Notes under the pieces: generated by a model
What the model was told of the DNA's origin: nothing
What the model saw: the letters and a program-made list of their open reading frames with translations, nothing else
Database searches by the model: none
Assembly (NCBI RefSeq): GCF_036226365.1
Contig: NZ_CP108462.1
Coordinates: 8,228,001-8,292,000 of the forward strand
Direction: 5' to 3'
Length of the DNA stretch: 64,000 bases
Origin: Streptomyces sp. NBC_01262
GTDB lineage: Bacteria > Actinomycetota > Actinomycetes > Streptomycetales > Streptomycetaceae
Shown here: piece after piece, positions 50,471 to 61,881 of the stretch
Numbering within the stretch: the first letter of the stretch is position 1
How the letters are laid out: every line of letters begins with the position of its first letter
Made by a program: the position numbers and the translations under genes

Positions 50471-50489
50471 CCTCAACCGCCGGACGGGC
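50471..50489 (+). repeat. Intergenic repeat, copy 2
   Basis: CCTCAACCGCCGGACGGGC differs by one base from the copy at 42515-42533 and lies just after the end of the reverse-strand XdhC gene, again at a gene end. Confidence 0.55.
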
Positions 50490-50494
50490 CGGGG

Positions 50495-51586
50495 TTATGC
50501 GTGGATGCGGCCTGCCGTGCCGGCCAGCGGGCGCCCCGTGCGGCCGCTGGTGCGGGCGATGATCTCGGCGGCGATGGAGACGGCGGTCTCCTGCGGGGTG
50601 CGGCCGCCGATGTCGAGTCCGACGGGGGAGGACAGGCGGCGTAACTCCGGCTCGGTCAGCCCGGCTTCGCGCAGGCGGCGCAGCCGGTCCTCGTGGGTGC
50701 GGCGGGAGCCCATGGCGCCGACGAAGGCGAGCTCGGGGAGGCGGAGGGCGACCTGGAGGAGGGGGACGTCGAACTTGGGGTCGTGGGTGAGGACGGCGAC
50801 GACGGTGCGGCCGTCCAGGCGCCCGGCGGCGGCCTCGGCGGCGAGGTAGCGGTGCGGCCACTGGACCACGACCTCGTCGGCCTGGGGGAAGCGGGTGGCG
50901 GTGGCGAAGACGGGGCGGGCGTCGCACAGGGTGACGCGGTAGCCGAGCAGGGCGCCCTGGCGGGTGAGGGCGGCGGCGAACTCGGTGGAGCCGAAGACGA
51001 GCAGGCGGGGCGGGGGAGCGTAGGACTGCACGAAGACCGTCAGCTCGCCGTGTGGTCCGTGGTGGCGCAGCCCGGTGGCGCCCCGGGCGAGCATGAGGAG
51101 GACGTCCCTGGTCACCGCGTCGTCCAGCGGGGCGGAGCCGAGGCTCCCGGAACGGCCGTCGGGGCAGACCACGAGCCGGGCGCCGACGTCCGGGCCGGTG
51201 ATCGCCGTGGCGACCGCCACCGGCTCGGCCGTCCGTATCGCGGCGAGCAGGGCGGGCAGTTGGGGATATCCGCGGCGGGAGACCGCTTCGACGAAGACCT
51301 CCAGCGTTCCGCCGCAGGTCAGTCCCACGGCGAAGGCCTCGTCATCGCTGATGCCGTAGCTCTGGAGCAGCGGCCGGCCGGTGCGGATCACCTCCTGGGC
51401 CGCCTCGTAGACGGCCGACTCGACGCAGCCGCCCGACACGCTCCCGATGACCTCGCCCGACTGCGACACCGCCATCGCCGACCCGGGCTGCCGGGGCGCG
51501 CTGTCGTACGTGGCGACCACGGTGGCCAGGCCGGTGGTCAGCCCGGCCACGTACCACGGGTGGATCCCGGCGATGACCTCACGCAT
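50495..51586 (-). CDS. XdhC/CoxI-family molybdoenzyme maturation protein
   Basis: The 363-residue protein has an N-terminal XdhC_CoxI domain (TVVATYDSAPRQPGSAMAVS, GSVSGGCVESAVYEAA, CGGTLEVFVE). Its C-terminal Rossmann domain carries PRLLVFGSTEFAAALTRQGA and LAFVGAMGSRRTHEDRLRRL, and it ends RTPQETAVSIAAEIIA. XdhC binds and sulfurates the molybdenum cofactor before insertion in xanthine dehydrogenase or CO dehydrogenase. It follows coxG by nine bases on the reverse strand. Confidence 0.88.
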   Translation of the reverse strand: MREVIAGIHPWYVAGLTTGLATVVATYDSAPRQPGSAMAVSQSGEVIGSVSGGCVESAVYEAAQEVIRTGRPLLQSYGISDDEAFAVGLTCGGTLEVFVEAVSRRGYPQLPALLAAIRTAEPVAVATAITGPDVGARLVVCPDGRSGSLGSAPLDDAVTRDVLLMLARGATGLRHHGPHGELTVFVQSYAPPPRLLVFGSTEFAAALTRQGALLGYRVTLCDARPVFATATRFPQADEVVVQWPHRYLAAEAAAGRLDGRTVVAVLTHDPKFDVPLLQVALRLPELAFVGAMGSRRTHEDRLRRLREAGLTEPELRRLSSPVGLDIGGRTPQETAVSIAAEIIARTSGRTGRPLAGTAGRIHA

Positions 51587-51595
51587 GGGGGACCC

Positions 51596-52249
51596 CTAAC
51601 GGGCGAGCCAGACGACGAGCGCGATGACCACGGCAAAGGCGACGAGCGCCGGGACCGCCCGCTTGAGCACGGCGCCACGGGCGACGCTCATCAGCTCCAA
51701 TGGGGCGACGGAGGCGACCTGGGCCGGCATGACGGGCACCGGCACGGCCGTAACCGATGCCTCGGGCGGCGACTCCGGCGCTTCCTCGGGCGGCGACTCC
51801 GGCGCTTCCTCCTCCACCGCCGCCTCCAGTGCTTCGGCGAACTGCGCGAGCAGCTTCTTGCTGATCTCCTCGATCATGCCCTTGCCGAACTGCGCGACCT
51901 TGCCGGTGATCGTGAGCCGCGTCTCCACCGTGACGCGGGTCCCGTCCCCGTCCGGCACGAGCCGGGCGGTGATCCGGGCATCGGCGTTGCCCTGGCCCCG
52001 GACGTCGCGGCCCCGCGCCCGCAGGACGGCGGTGCGGGCGTCCGCGTCCTGTTCCTCGAAGGAGGCGACGCCCTTGTACTGGACGGTCATCGGGCCGACC
52101 TTCACCTTGACGACGCCGGAGTACTCCTCGCCCTCGACCCCGGTGAGCTGGGCGCCCGGCATGCAGGGGGCGATCCGTTCGAGGTCGGTGAGCAGGGCCC
52201 AGGCCGGTCCGACGGGCAGACTCACGCGGAACTCGTTGGTGAAGTCCAT
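51596..52249 (-). CDS. coxG: CoxG: CO dehydrogenase membrane-anchoring protein
   Basis: CoxG recruits CO dehydrogenase to the membrane and delivers electrons to quinone. The 217-residue protein has a START/SRPBCC domain (MDFTNEFRVSLPVGPAWALL, LERIAPCMPGAQLTGVEGEE, TITGKVAQFGKGMIEEISKK; about 1-140). An acidic Pro/Ser linker with a duplicated EEAPESPP unit follows. A C-terminal membrane segment (about 196-215, AVPALVAFAVVIALVVWLAR) gives the tail anchor expected for this role. Confidence 0.88.
   Translation of the reverse strand: MDFTNEFRVSLPVGPAWALLTDLERIAPCMPGAQLTGVEGEEYSGVVKVKVGPMTVQYKGVASFEEQDADARTAVLRARGRDVRGQGNADARITARLVPDGDGTRVTVETRLTITGKVAQFGKGMIEEISKKLLAQFAEALEAAVEEEAPESPPEEAPESPPEASVTAVPVPVMPAQVASVAPLELMSVARGAVLKRAVPALVAFAVVIALVVWLAR
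51761..51808 (-). repeat. 24-bp tandem duplication in coxG
   Basis: Two exact copies of a 24-bp unit (51761-51784 and 51785-51808) lie in the coxG linker and encode the repeated Glu/Pro/Ser octapeptide. The repeat lengthens the tether between domain and membrane anchor. Confidence 0.85.
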
Positions 52250-52316
52250 GGCGGAGCAGCCTCCTTGCTGCCGACAGGGCCGTCAATGCGGTCTTCAGCC
52301 TTCGCTTAAGAGGCAG

Positions 52317-53276
52317 TTAACTCCAGATCGTGACGTGCACCGCCGGGCGGAACGCGCTCATCGGCACGCCCTGCGGCCGGGACATCAGGGCCTGCGTGGC
52401 GGCGGGCGTGGTGACGAACCGGCAGAACGCGGCGGCCGTGGCGGACCTGCGGTCGCCCTTGAGCGCGCTCGCGTAGAGCATGCCGTTGATCGGCGTGCCG
52501 GGGACGTCGAGGGTGGCCAGCGCTCCCCTGCGCAGGTCCTCGCGCACCACGTGGTGGAAGGCGATGGACAGTCCGGCCCCGGCGGCCACCGAGTTGAGGG
52601 AGGCGGAGGCGCTGGGGAAGGCGGTGGCGGTGTCGGGGTCGACGCCGACCCGGGCGAGGAAGGCCCCGGCGAGGGTGCCGGGGTCCAGGCCGGCCGGCCC
52701 GAGCAGCCAGGGCTCGCGGGCGAGGCGGGCCGGGCCGATGCGCGGATGGCGGGCCAGCGGGTGGTCCGGCGCGGCCACGACGACCAGCTGAAAGCGCAGG
52801 AAGGGCGTCGACTCGATGCCGGGGTGCTGCTGCACCGCCGGGCCGACGGCGACATCCGCGCGCCGGTCCCGCAGCAGTTCGGGGAAGACGCCGGCGGGCA
52901 CCGCGAGGGTGGCGGCGTCCAGATCCGGCTGGCGGCGTCCGAAGGCCGCGATCAGCGCGGGGAGGATCTGCTCGGCGCTGGTCTCGGTGGACGCCACCCG
53001 TAAGTGCGCGGTCCCGGTCCCCGCCTCCCGTACGCGGTTGCGGGTCTCCTCGGCCAGGCCGACGATCTCCGCAGCTCCGGCCGCCAGCCGCCGGCCGCCC
53101 GAGGTGAGGCTGATGCCTCCGGCGGCCCGGATGAACAGGAGGTCGCCGAGTTCGCGGCGGAGCGCGGCGACCGCCCCCGACACGGCCGGCTCGGTGACGC
53201 CGAGTGACGCGGCGGCGGCCTTCACCGAGCCCAGACGGGCCACTGCGACAAAGGCTCTGAGCTGCGTGAGCGTCAT
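52317..53276 (-). CDS. LysR-family regulator of the cox locus
   Basis: This 319-residue LysR protein has the helix-turn-helix MTLTQLRAFVAVARLGSVKA then AASLGVTEPAVSGAVAALRR and a periplasmic-binding-like ligand domain (about 90-300). ATG at 53276 was chosen because the DNA-binding domain begins there. It diverges from coxM across 124 bp holding two palindromes, and is 67 bases upstream of coxG in the same direction. Control of both cox units is likely. Confidence 0.88.
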   Translation of the reverse strand: MTLTQLRAFVAVARLGSVKAAAASLGVTEPAVSGAVAALRRELGDLLFIRAAGGISLTSGGRRLAAGAAEIVGLAEETRNRVREAGTGTAHLRVASTETSAEQILPALIAAFGRRQPDLDAATLAVPAGVFPELLRDRRADVAVGPAVQQHPGIESTPFLRFQLVVVAAPDHPLARHPRIGPARLAREPWLLGPAGLDPGTLAGAFLARVGVDPDTATAFPSASASLNSVAAGAGLSIAFHHVVREDLRRGALATLDVPGTPINGMLYASALKGDRRSATAAAFCRFVTTPAATQALMSRPQGVPMSAFRPAVHVTIWS

Positions 53277-53307
53277 AACCGTTATTACATCTGTTCGAAC
53301 GCGTTCG
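53275..53307. promoter_or_regulatory. LysR-type sites between lysR and coxM
   Basis: ATAAC-C-GTTAT (53275-53285) overlaps the lysR start codon, suited to autorepression. CGAACGCGTTCG (53296-53307), a perfect 12-bp palindrome, lies about 95 bases before coxM. Both are candidate binding sites for the divergent LysR protein. Confidence 0.5.
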
Positions 53308-53400
53308 TTTGTAGACCTCTTAAGTATTCGCTTCATTCGTCGTTGACCGATCCGCCCACCGGCGACAGGGTGCGGGCACCGGAGAAAGAGGGAGGATGCC

Positions 53401-54276
53401 GTGCAGGTACCCGCTTCGTTCGACTATCAGCGGGCGGAGAGCGTGGACCAAGCGCTTGAGCTGCTGCGACAGTTCGGCGAGGAGGCACGGGTCGTCGCCG
53501 GGGGACACAGCCTGCTGCCCATGATGAAGCTGCGGCTCGCCCGCCCCGAGGTCCTGATCGACATCAACGACCTTCACGAGCTCGACTACATCCGACAGGA
53601 ACAGAGCGAACTGTGCGTCGGTGCGCTCACCCGGCACCGCACTCTGCTCGAATCCGATCTCGTCGGCCGGTACTTCCCGATCATCCACGACGCCGAGCGG
53701 GTGATCGCCGACCCGCCCGTCCGTAACCGCGGCACCATCGGCGGCTCCCTGTGCCAGGCCGACCCCTCCGAGGACCTCTCCGCCGTCTGCGCCGCGCTGC
53801 ACGCCCGCGCCGTGATCCGGGGCCGCGACGGGACGCGGACCGTGGACATGGCCGAATTCCACCAGGGTCCCTACGAGACCGCGGTGGGCGCCGGGGAGAT
53901 GCTCATCGAGGTACGCCTCCCGGTCCTGGCCGCCTCCGGCAGCGCCTACGAGAAGGTCGAGCGCAAGTCGGGTGACTGGGCCGTCGCGGCGGCCGGAGTC
54001 GCGCTGTCGCTGCGCGACGGGCGGATCGCGGAGCCGGGCGTGGGACTTGCGGCGGTCGGCTCGGGCAGCGTGAACGCGAGCCGGGTGGAGGAACTGCTGC
54101 TGGACGCCGAGCCGTCCGAGGCGCTGTACGAGGCGGCGGGCCGCCGCGCGGCCGAGGGCTGCGCACCCGTGACCGACGGCCGGGGGAGCGCCGAGTACAA
54201 GCGCCACCTGGCCGGTGAACTGACCAGGCGGGCACTGCGGCGGGCAGTGACCAGAGCTGCGGCAACGGAGGCATGA
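53401..54276 (+). CDS. coxM: CO dehydrogenase medium (FAD) subunit CoxM
   Basis: CoxM binds FAD and passes electrons from the CoxS clusters to CoxG or quinone. The 291-residue protein has the two FAD loops AGGHS at 33-37 (VVAGGHSLLPMMKLR) and TIGGSLCQADPSED, and the C-terminal VERKSGDWAVAAAGVALSL. GTG start with GGGAGGATGCC upstream. It leads a six-gene unit with four-base overlaps at nearly every junction. Confidence 0.94.
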   Translation: MQVPASFDYQRAESVDQALELLRQFGEEARVVAGGHSLLPMMKLRLARPEVLIDINDLHELDYIRQEQSELCVGALTRHRTLLESDLVGRYFPIIHDAERVIADPPVRNRGTIGGSLCQADPSEDLSAVCAALHARAVIRGRDGTRTVDMAEFHQGPYETAVGAGEMLIEVRLPVLAASGSAYEKVERKSGDWAVAAAGVALSLRDGRIAEPGVGLAAVGSGSVNASRVEELLLDAEPSEALYEAAGRRAAEGCAPVTDGRGSAEYKRHLAGELTRRALRRAVTRAAATEA

Positions 54277-54773
54277 GCCATATGACGATGCAGGTCACCG
54301 TCAATGTCAACGGCGAGGACCACACCCGGGAGATCGAGGCCCGCCACCTGCTGGTGCGCTTCCTCCGCGACGACCTGGGCCTGACCGGCACCCACTGGGG
54401 CTGCGACACCAGCAACTGCGGCACCTGCGTGGTCCTGATGGACGGCGAGCCCGTCAAGAGCTGCACGGTGCTGGCCGCCATGGCCGCCGGGCACGAGATC
54501 CGCACCGTGGAGGGCCTCGCCGACGGCGGCGTCACCCTCGACCCCGTACAGCAGGGCTTCATCGAGGAGCACGGCCTGCAGTGCGGCTTCTGCACCCCCG
54601 GCATGATGCTCACCGGCCGGGCCCTGCTCGACCGCAACCCGGACCCGTCCGAGCAGGAGATCCGCGAGGCGATCTCCGGGCAGCTCTGCCGATGCACCGG
54701 CTACCTCAACATCGTCAAGGCCATCCGATGGGCCGCCGAGCATCAGGCGGCACAGACACCGGCAGGGAGCTGA
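54273..54773 (+). CDS. coxS: CO dehydrogenase small (2Fe-2S) subunit CoxS
   Basis: The 166-residue protein carries both [2Fe-2S] centres of the xanthine oxidase family. The plant-type set is Cys44, 49, 52 and 64 (CDTSNCGTC). The helical-domain set is Cys104, 107, 139 and 141 (CGFC and CRC). It overlaps coxM by ATGA and ends three bases before coxL. Confidence 0.96.
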   Translation: MSHMTMQVTVNVNGEDHTREIEARHLLVRFLRDDLGLTGTHWGCDTSNCGTCVVLMDGEPVKSCTVLAAMAAGHEIRTVEGLADGGVTLDPVQQGFIEEHGLQCGFCTPGMMLTGRALLDRNPDPSEQEIREAISGQLCRCTGYLNIVKAIRWAAEHQAAQTPAGS

Positions 54774-54776
54774 CCC

Positions 54777-57151
<2,375 letters not shown>

Positions 57152-57155
<4 letters not shown>

Positions 57156-58033
57156 GCGCCGGACCCGCGCTGGAGCAGCGCATCGCCGAGCTGACGCAGC
57201 GTCATGTCCCGTTCGTGAAGGCCACCGTCGTGCGCGCCCGCCGCCCGGCGAGCGCGCACCCGGGGGACACCGCCCTGGTGCTGGCGGACGGCAGCATCGA
57301 GGGCTTCGTCGGCGGCGTGTGCGCCGAGGCGACCGTACGCGTCCAGGCGCTGCGCACGCTGCGCAGCGGCGAGTCGCTGCTCCTGCGCATCTCGCCGGGT
57401 TCGCCGGGAGCCGACGACCCCGGCGAACCCGGCGAGATCGAGGACGGCGCGCTGGCCGTGGCCAACCCCTGCCTGTCCGGCGGCGAACTGGAGATCTTCC
57501 TCGAACCGCTGCGCCCCGCCCCGCGCGTCGCGGTCGTGGGCGACACCCCCATTGCCCGCGCGCTGCTGGCCTTCGGCCCGGCGCTCGGCTACGACATCAC
57601 GCCGGACGGCGAGGTCGTGCAGGACGCCGACGCCGTCGTGGTCGCCTCGCACGGGTGGGACGAGGCCCCCGCGCTCACGGTGGCGGCACGGGCCGGGATC
57701 CCGTACGTGGGGCTGGTGGCCAGCCCGAAGCGCGGGGCGGCGGTGGTCGCGGACCTGGACCTGACGCGGGAGGAGCGGGCCCGGATCCGTACCCCGGCCG
57801 GGGTGTGGATCGGCGCGCGCACGCCGGGGGAGGTCGCGGTGTCGATCCTGGCGGAGGTCATCGCGTCCCTACGGGCGGCGACCGTAGCCGAGCCGGAGCC
57901 GCGGTCGGCCGTCGACCCGGTGTGCGGGATGACCGTGGCGATCGCCGCCGACACCCCGTACGCCGACGCCGGGGGCGAGCGCCACTGGTTCTGCTGCCCC
58001 GCCTGCCGGGACAGGTACGCGGAGGCCGGGTGA
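57152..58033 (+). CDS. XdhC/CoxF-like protein with C-terminal YHS domain
   Basis: The 293-residue protein has an XdhC-type N-terminal part (KATVVRARRPASAHPGDTAL, GFVGGVCAEATVRVQALR), a Rossmann part (RVAVVGDTPIARALLAFG to GVWIGARTPGEVAVSILAEV) and a C-terminal YHS metal-binding domain (about 252-293, VDPVCGMTVAI and HWFCCPACRDRYAEAG). YHS units bind copper or other soft metals in other proteins, so a fused copper-handling function for the Mo-Cu site is attractive but unproven. GTG overlaps the coxL stop. Confidence 0.85.
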
Positions 58034-58938
58034 ACGAGCCGAACGACCTGGTCGCGGCCCGCGTCCCCGACCTGGAAACCCTGCGCGCCGCCCTCGACGC
58101 CACCGGCTACCTCGCCGACCCCGGCCTGGCCGGCGCCCTGTTCCTCGCCCTGCGGCTGCCACGGCCACTGCTCCTGGAGGGCGAGGCGGGCGTCGGCAAG
58201 ACCGAGGCGGCCAAGGCCGTCGCGCAGATCCTGGGCAGCCCGCTGATCCGGCTGCAGTGCTACGACGGCCTGGACGCCGCCGAGGCCCTGTACGAGTGGA
58301 ACTACCCCCGCCAACTGCTCAGCATCCGGCTCGCGGAAGCCCGCGACGAAGCCCTGTCCGAGGCCGACCTCTTCACCGAGCCGTTCCTGCTGCGCCGCCC
58401 GGTGCTGGCCGCCCTCACCCACCCCGGCCCCGCCCCCGCCGTCCTCCTCATCGACGAGATCGACCGCGCCGACGACGACTTCGAGGCCTTCCTCCTGGAG
58501 GTGCTCGCCGAAGCCAGCGTCACCATCCCCGAACTCGGCACCGTACGGGCCACCGTGCCACCCGTCGTCCTGCTCACCTCCAACCGCACCCGCGACCTGC
58601 ACGACGCCCTCAAACGCCGCTGCCTCTACCACTGGATCGACCACCCCGGCACCGACCGCCTCATCGAGATCGTCCGCCGCCGCGTCCCCGGCACCTCGGC
58701 CGAGCTGGCGGCCCCGGTCGCCGCCGCCGTACGCCGCCTGCGCACGCTGGACATCCAGAAGGCCCCCGGGATCGCGGAGAGCATCGACTGGGTCTGCGCG
58801 CTGTCCCTGCTGGGCGTGCGCAGGCTGGACGCCGAGGCGGCCGACACCACCCTCGGGACCCTGCTGAAGTACCGCGAGGACCAGGACCTGGTGCGCGAAC
58901 GCGGCCTGGACTGGCTGGTCGGCGTACGCGATGCCTGA
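58030..58938 (+). CDS. coxD: MoxR-type AAA+ ATPase CoxD
   Basis: CoxD is the chaperone ATPase that builds the [CuSMoO2] centre of CO dehydrogenase. The 302-residue protein has Walker A GEAGVGKT (51-58), Walker B VLLIDEIDRAD, sensor 1 VVLLTSNRTRDL and the arginine finger DALKRRCLYHWIDHP. It starts by GTGA overlap with the XdhC-YHS gene and overlaps coxE by eight bases. Confidence 0.93.
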   Translation: MNEPNDLVAARVPDLETLRAALDATGYLADPGLAGALFLALRLPRPLLLEGEAGVGKTEAAKAVAQILGSPLIRLQCYDGLDAAEALYEWNYPRQLLSIRLAEARDEALSEADLFTEPFLLRRPVLAALTHPGPAPAVLLIDEIDRADDDFEAFLLEVLAEASVTIPELGTVRATVPPVVLLTSNRTRDLHDALKRRCLYHWIDHPGTDRLIEIVRRRVPGTSAELAAPVAAAVRRLRTLDIQKAPGIAESIDWVCALSLLGVRRLDAEAADTTLGTLLKYREDQDLVRERGLDWLVGVRDA

Positions 58939-60136
58939 CAGCGGCCTGCCGGCCTTCTCCCAGGCCGAGTTCGCCGGCCGCCTCGGACAGGAACTGCGCC
59001 GCGCCGGACTCGACGTCACCCCCGAACGCCCCGTCCTCTTCCTCGACGCCCTGCGCCTGCTGCCCCCGGTGGACCGCACGGCCCTGTACTGGGCGGCGCG
59101 GCTGGCCTTCGTGACCGGACGCGAGCACATCGAGCCCTTCGACCGCGTCTTCGACCTGCTGCTCGGCGGCGGCACCGCCGTAGGACACCACCGCCCCGAC
59201 GCCGCCCCGCCCCCGGCCGCAACCGGCCCCGCGCAGCCCCCGGCACCCTCCGCCGCCCGCTCCGCCCCCGGATCGCCGGGCGGCGGCGTCCCCTCACCGT
59301 CCGGCGACAGCGGCCGCCACCAGGACAGCCCCCGGCGCTCCGACGGCCTGCGCCCGCGCCTCATCGCCAGCACCACCGAGACCCTCGCCCACAAGCACTT
59401 CGACGCCCTGGACCCCGACGAACTCGCCGCCCTGGAACGCCTCCTCGCCGCCCTGACCCTGCGAGCGCCCCTGCGCATGACGCGCCGCCGCGCCCCCGAT
59501 CCCCGGGGCCGCCGCATCGACCTGCGCCGCACACTGCGGCGCAGCCACCGCACCGCCGGCGACCCCGTCCGCCTCGCCCGCTCCCGCCCCCGGCCCCGCC
59601 CCCGCCGCCTCGTCCTGCTCTGCGACATCTCCGGCTCCATGGAGCCCTACACCCGCGCCTACCTCCGCCTCTTCCCCCGCGCCGCCGCAGACGACCACGC
59701 CGAGGCCTTCGTCTTCGCCACCCGCCTCACCCGCCTCACCCCCGTCCTGCGCCGGTCCGGCCCCGGCTCCGGCACCGACGCCGCCCTGCGCCGCGCCGGC
59801 CGCACCGCCCCCGACTGGTCCGGCGGCACCCGCATCGGCCACGCCCTCGCCGACTTCAACAACCGCTACGGCCGCCGCGGCCTCGCCCGCGGCGCCGTCG
59901 TCGTCATCTTCTCCGACGGCTGGGACAGCGAGGCCCCCGCCGCCGTCGCCCGCGAAATGGCCCGCCTGCGCCGCCTCGCCCACCGCATCGTCTGGGTCAA
60001 CCCCCGTAAGGCGTCCCCCGGTTACGCCCCGCTCGCGGGCGGCATGGCGGCGGCGCTGCCGCACTGCGACGCGTTCGTCAGCGGCCACAGCCTCGCGGCG
60101 CTGGCCGAGGTGGTCGAAGCCATCGCGGGACCCTGA
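58931..60136 (+). CDS. coxE: VWA-domain protein CoxE
   Basis: This 401-residue partner of CoxD needed for metal-centre maturation has an Ala/Pro-rich middle (about 85-130) of low complexity. The C-terminal von Willebrand A domain carries the MIDAS motif DISGS at 232-236, then WSGGTRIGHALADFN (Thr ligand) and VVIFSDGWDSEAP (Asp ligand). It overlaps coxD by eight bases and ends the cox unit. Confidence 0.93.
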   Translation: MPDSGLPAFSQAEFAGRLGQELRRAGLDVTPERPVLFLDALRLLPPVDRTALYWAARLAFVTGREHIEPFDRVFDLLLGGGTAVGHHRPDAAPPPAATGPAQPPAPSAARSAPGSPGGGVPSPSGDSGRHQDSPRRSDGLRPRLIASTTETLAHKHFDALDPDELAALERLLAALTLRAPLRMTRRRAPDPRGRRIDLRRTLRRSHRTAGDPVRLARSRPRPRPRRLVLLCDISGSMEPYTRAYLRLFPRAAADDHAEAFVFATRLTRLTPVLRRSGPGSGTDAALRRAGRTAPDWSGGTRIGHALADFNNRYGRRGLARGAVVVIFSDGWDSEAPAAVAREMARLRRLAHRIVWVNPRKASPGYAPLAGGMAAALPHCDAFVSGHSLAALAEVVEAIAGP

Positions 60137-60177
60137 GCGCCAGCCGAGCCCGTTCGATCTGAGTAAGGTCTCCTGCT

Positions 60178-61881
60178 GTGCGCGAGCCCAGTGTCATCGA
60201 CAACCTGAACGTCACCGAGCCCGTCGGAAAGCCGCCGGGCCGGTACGAGCGGCTGCGGCGGGGCTGCCATCGGCACCGGCGGTGGCTGCTGGCGCTTGTC
60301 GTGGTCGTGCTGCTGGCGCAGATGGCGTTCGCGATGGTCACCACCGCCGCGCGGCAGACCCCGACCATCGACGAGCCGGTGTATGTGGGCACGGCGGTGG
60401 TCTACGCGCAGCAGCACAGCCTGCGCTACAACCCGGAGCACCCGCCGCTGGGCAAGCTGATCATCGCGAGCGGGGTGGAGTTCGCCCACCCGCGGCTGGA
60501 CCCGGGCTTCGCGGGCGACCAGACGGAGCTGGGACGGCGGCTGCTGTACGAGTCGGGGAACGATCCGTGGCGGCTGATGCTGCTGGCGCGGCTGCCGGTG
60601 ATCGTCCTGACGCTGCTGTTCGGGCTGGTCGTGTTCGCGTTCGCCCGGGAGCTGACCGGTGCGGTGGGCGCGGTGGTGGCGCTGGCGCTGTACGCGTTCT
60701 CGCCGGACCTCATCGCGCACGGGTCGCTGGCGACGCTGGACGTGCCGGAGGCCGGGTTCCTGCTGACGTCGGTCTGGCTGCTGTGGCGGGCGCGGCGGCG
60801 GCCGGCGCTGTACGTCCCGCTGGCCGGGGCGGCGCTCGGGGCGGCCGTCGCGACGAAGATGAGCGCGCTGTCGGCGGTGCCGCTGCTGCTGCTCCTGGCG
60901 GTCGTGTCGGTCTGGTACGCCCGCCCGGCGGGCGCGAGGGCGCGGCGGCTGGCGGCGGGCGTGGGGGCGGCGGCCGGCATGGGGCTGGTCGCGGTCGCCG
61001 TGGTGTGGGCGGCCTATCTGGCCGTGGACCCGCGGCTGCGCTGGACGGCGCCCGCGGACCTGGCGCCGGTGCACGGGCTGCGCGCGCTGGCGGCCGACTG
61101 GCTGCCCTTCCCGCAGCCGTTCCGGGACGGGATGCGCGTCCAGTTCGGCTTCGAGGACCTGAGGTGGGGCGGGTTCCTGTTCGGGCGGGCCTACTACGGC
61201 TCGCTCTGGTACTACCTGCCGGCCGCGCTGCTGGTGAAGACCCCGCTGGGCATGCTCGCGCTGTGGCTCGCCGGCGCCGTCGCGATGCTGACGGTCCCCC
61301 GGCTGCGCCCGGCCGCGCCGTACGTACTGCTGCCCCCGCTCCTGCTGCTGGCCGCCGCCATGACGGGAAACCGGGACCTGGGCGTGCGGTACGCCCTGTT
61401 CGTGCCGATGTTCCTGGCGGTGGCGGCGGCCGGGGTGACCGCTGTACGGCGGCACCCGCGCCGGGGGCGCGTCGCGGCGGCGGGGCTGGTGGCGTTCGTC
61501 GCGGTCAGCTCGCTGCTGACCTTCCCGTACTACCTGCCGTACTCCAACGAGGCGTTCGGCGGGCCGACGAAGACCCACCTGCGCCTGCACGACTCGAACG
61601 TCGACTGGGGCCAGGACCTGGGGCGGTTGTCCGACCGGCTGAAGCAGCGGTATCCGGGCGAGCGGATCTGGCTGGTCTACAAGGGCAGCGGAGTGCCGTC
61701 CTGGTACGGCATCCAGGCGACCGACCCGCGCACGGTGCCGCCGGGCGAGGTGCACGGGCTGCTGGTCGTGTCGGACTCCTCGGTCGCCAGGGCCGAGGGC
61801 AGGCTGGCGGCGCTGGTCGCGACGAGTGGCCGGCCCATCGACGAGGTCGGCCACTCGATCTCGATCTACCGCAGGCCCTAA
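60178..61881 (+). CDS. GT39-like membrane glycosyltransferase
   Basis: This 567-residue protein has about 11 membrane segments. After the first segment it has QTPTIDEPVYVGTAV, the Asp-Glu loop of protein-O-mannosyltransferase and ArnT-type GT-C enzymes, then LRYNPEHPPLGKLIIA with the His-Pro-Pro typical of this group. The last 90 residues form a soluble tail (SNVDWGQDLGRLSDRLKQRY). It probably transfers a sugar from a polyprenyl carrier to wall polymer or protein. GTG start at 60178, only 41 bases after coxE. Confidence 0.85.
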   Translation: MREPSVIDNLNVTEPVGKPPGRYERLRRGCHRHRRWLLALVVVVLLAQMAFAMVTTAARQTPTIDEPVYVGTAVVYAQQHSLRYNPEHPPLGKLIIASGVEFAHPRLDPGFAGDQTELGRRLLYESGNDPWRLMLLARLPVIVLTLLFGLVVFAFARELTGAVGAVVALALYAFSPDLIAHGSLATLDVPEAGFLLTSVWLLWRARRRPALYVPLAGAALGAAVATKMSALSAVPLLLLLAVVSVWYARPAGARARRLAAGVGAAAGMGLVAVAVVWAAYLAVDPRLRWTAPADLAPVHGLRALAADWLPFPQPFRDGMRVQFGFEDLRWGGFLFGRAYYGSLWYYLPAALLVKTPLGMLALWLAGAVAMLTVPRLRPAAPYVLLPPLLLLAAAMTGNRDLGVRYALFVPMFLAVAAAGVTAVRRHPRRGRVAAAGLVAFVAVSSLLTFPYYLPYSNEAFGGPTKTHLRLHDSNVDWGQDLGRLSDRLKQRYPGERIWLVYKGSGVPSWYGIQATDPRTVPPGEVHGLLVVSDSSVARAEGRLAALVATSGRPIDEVGHSISIYRRP

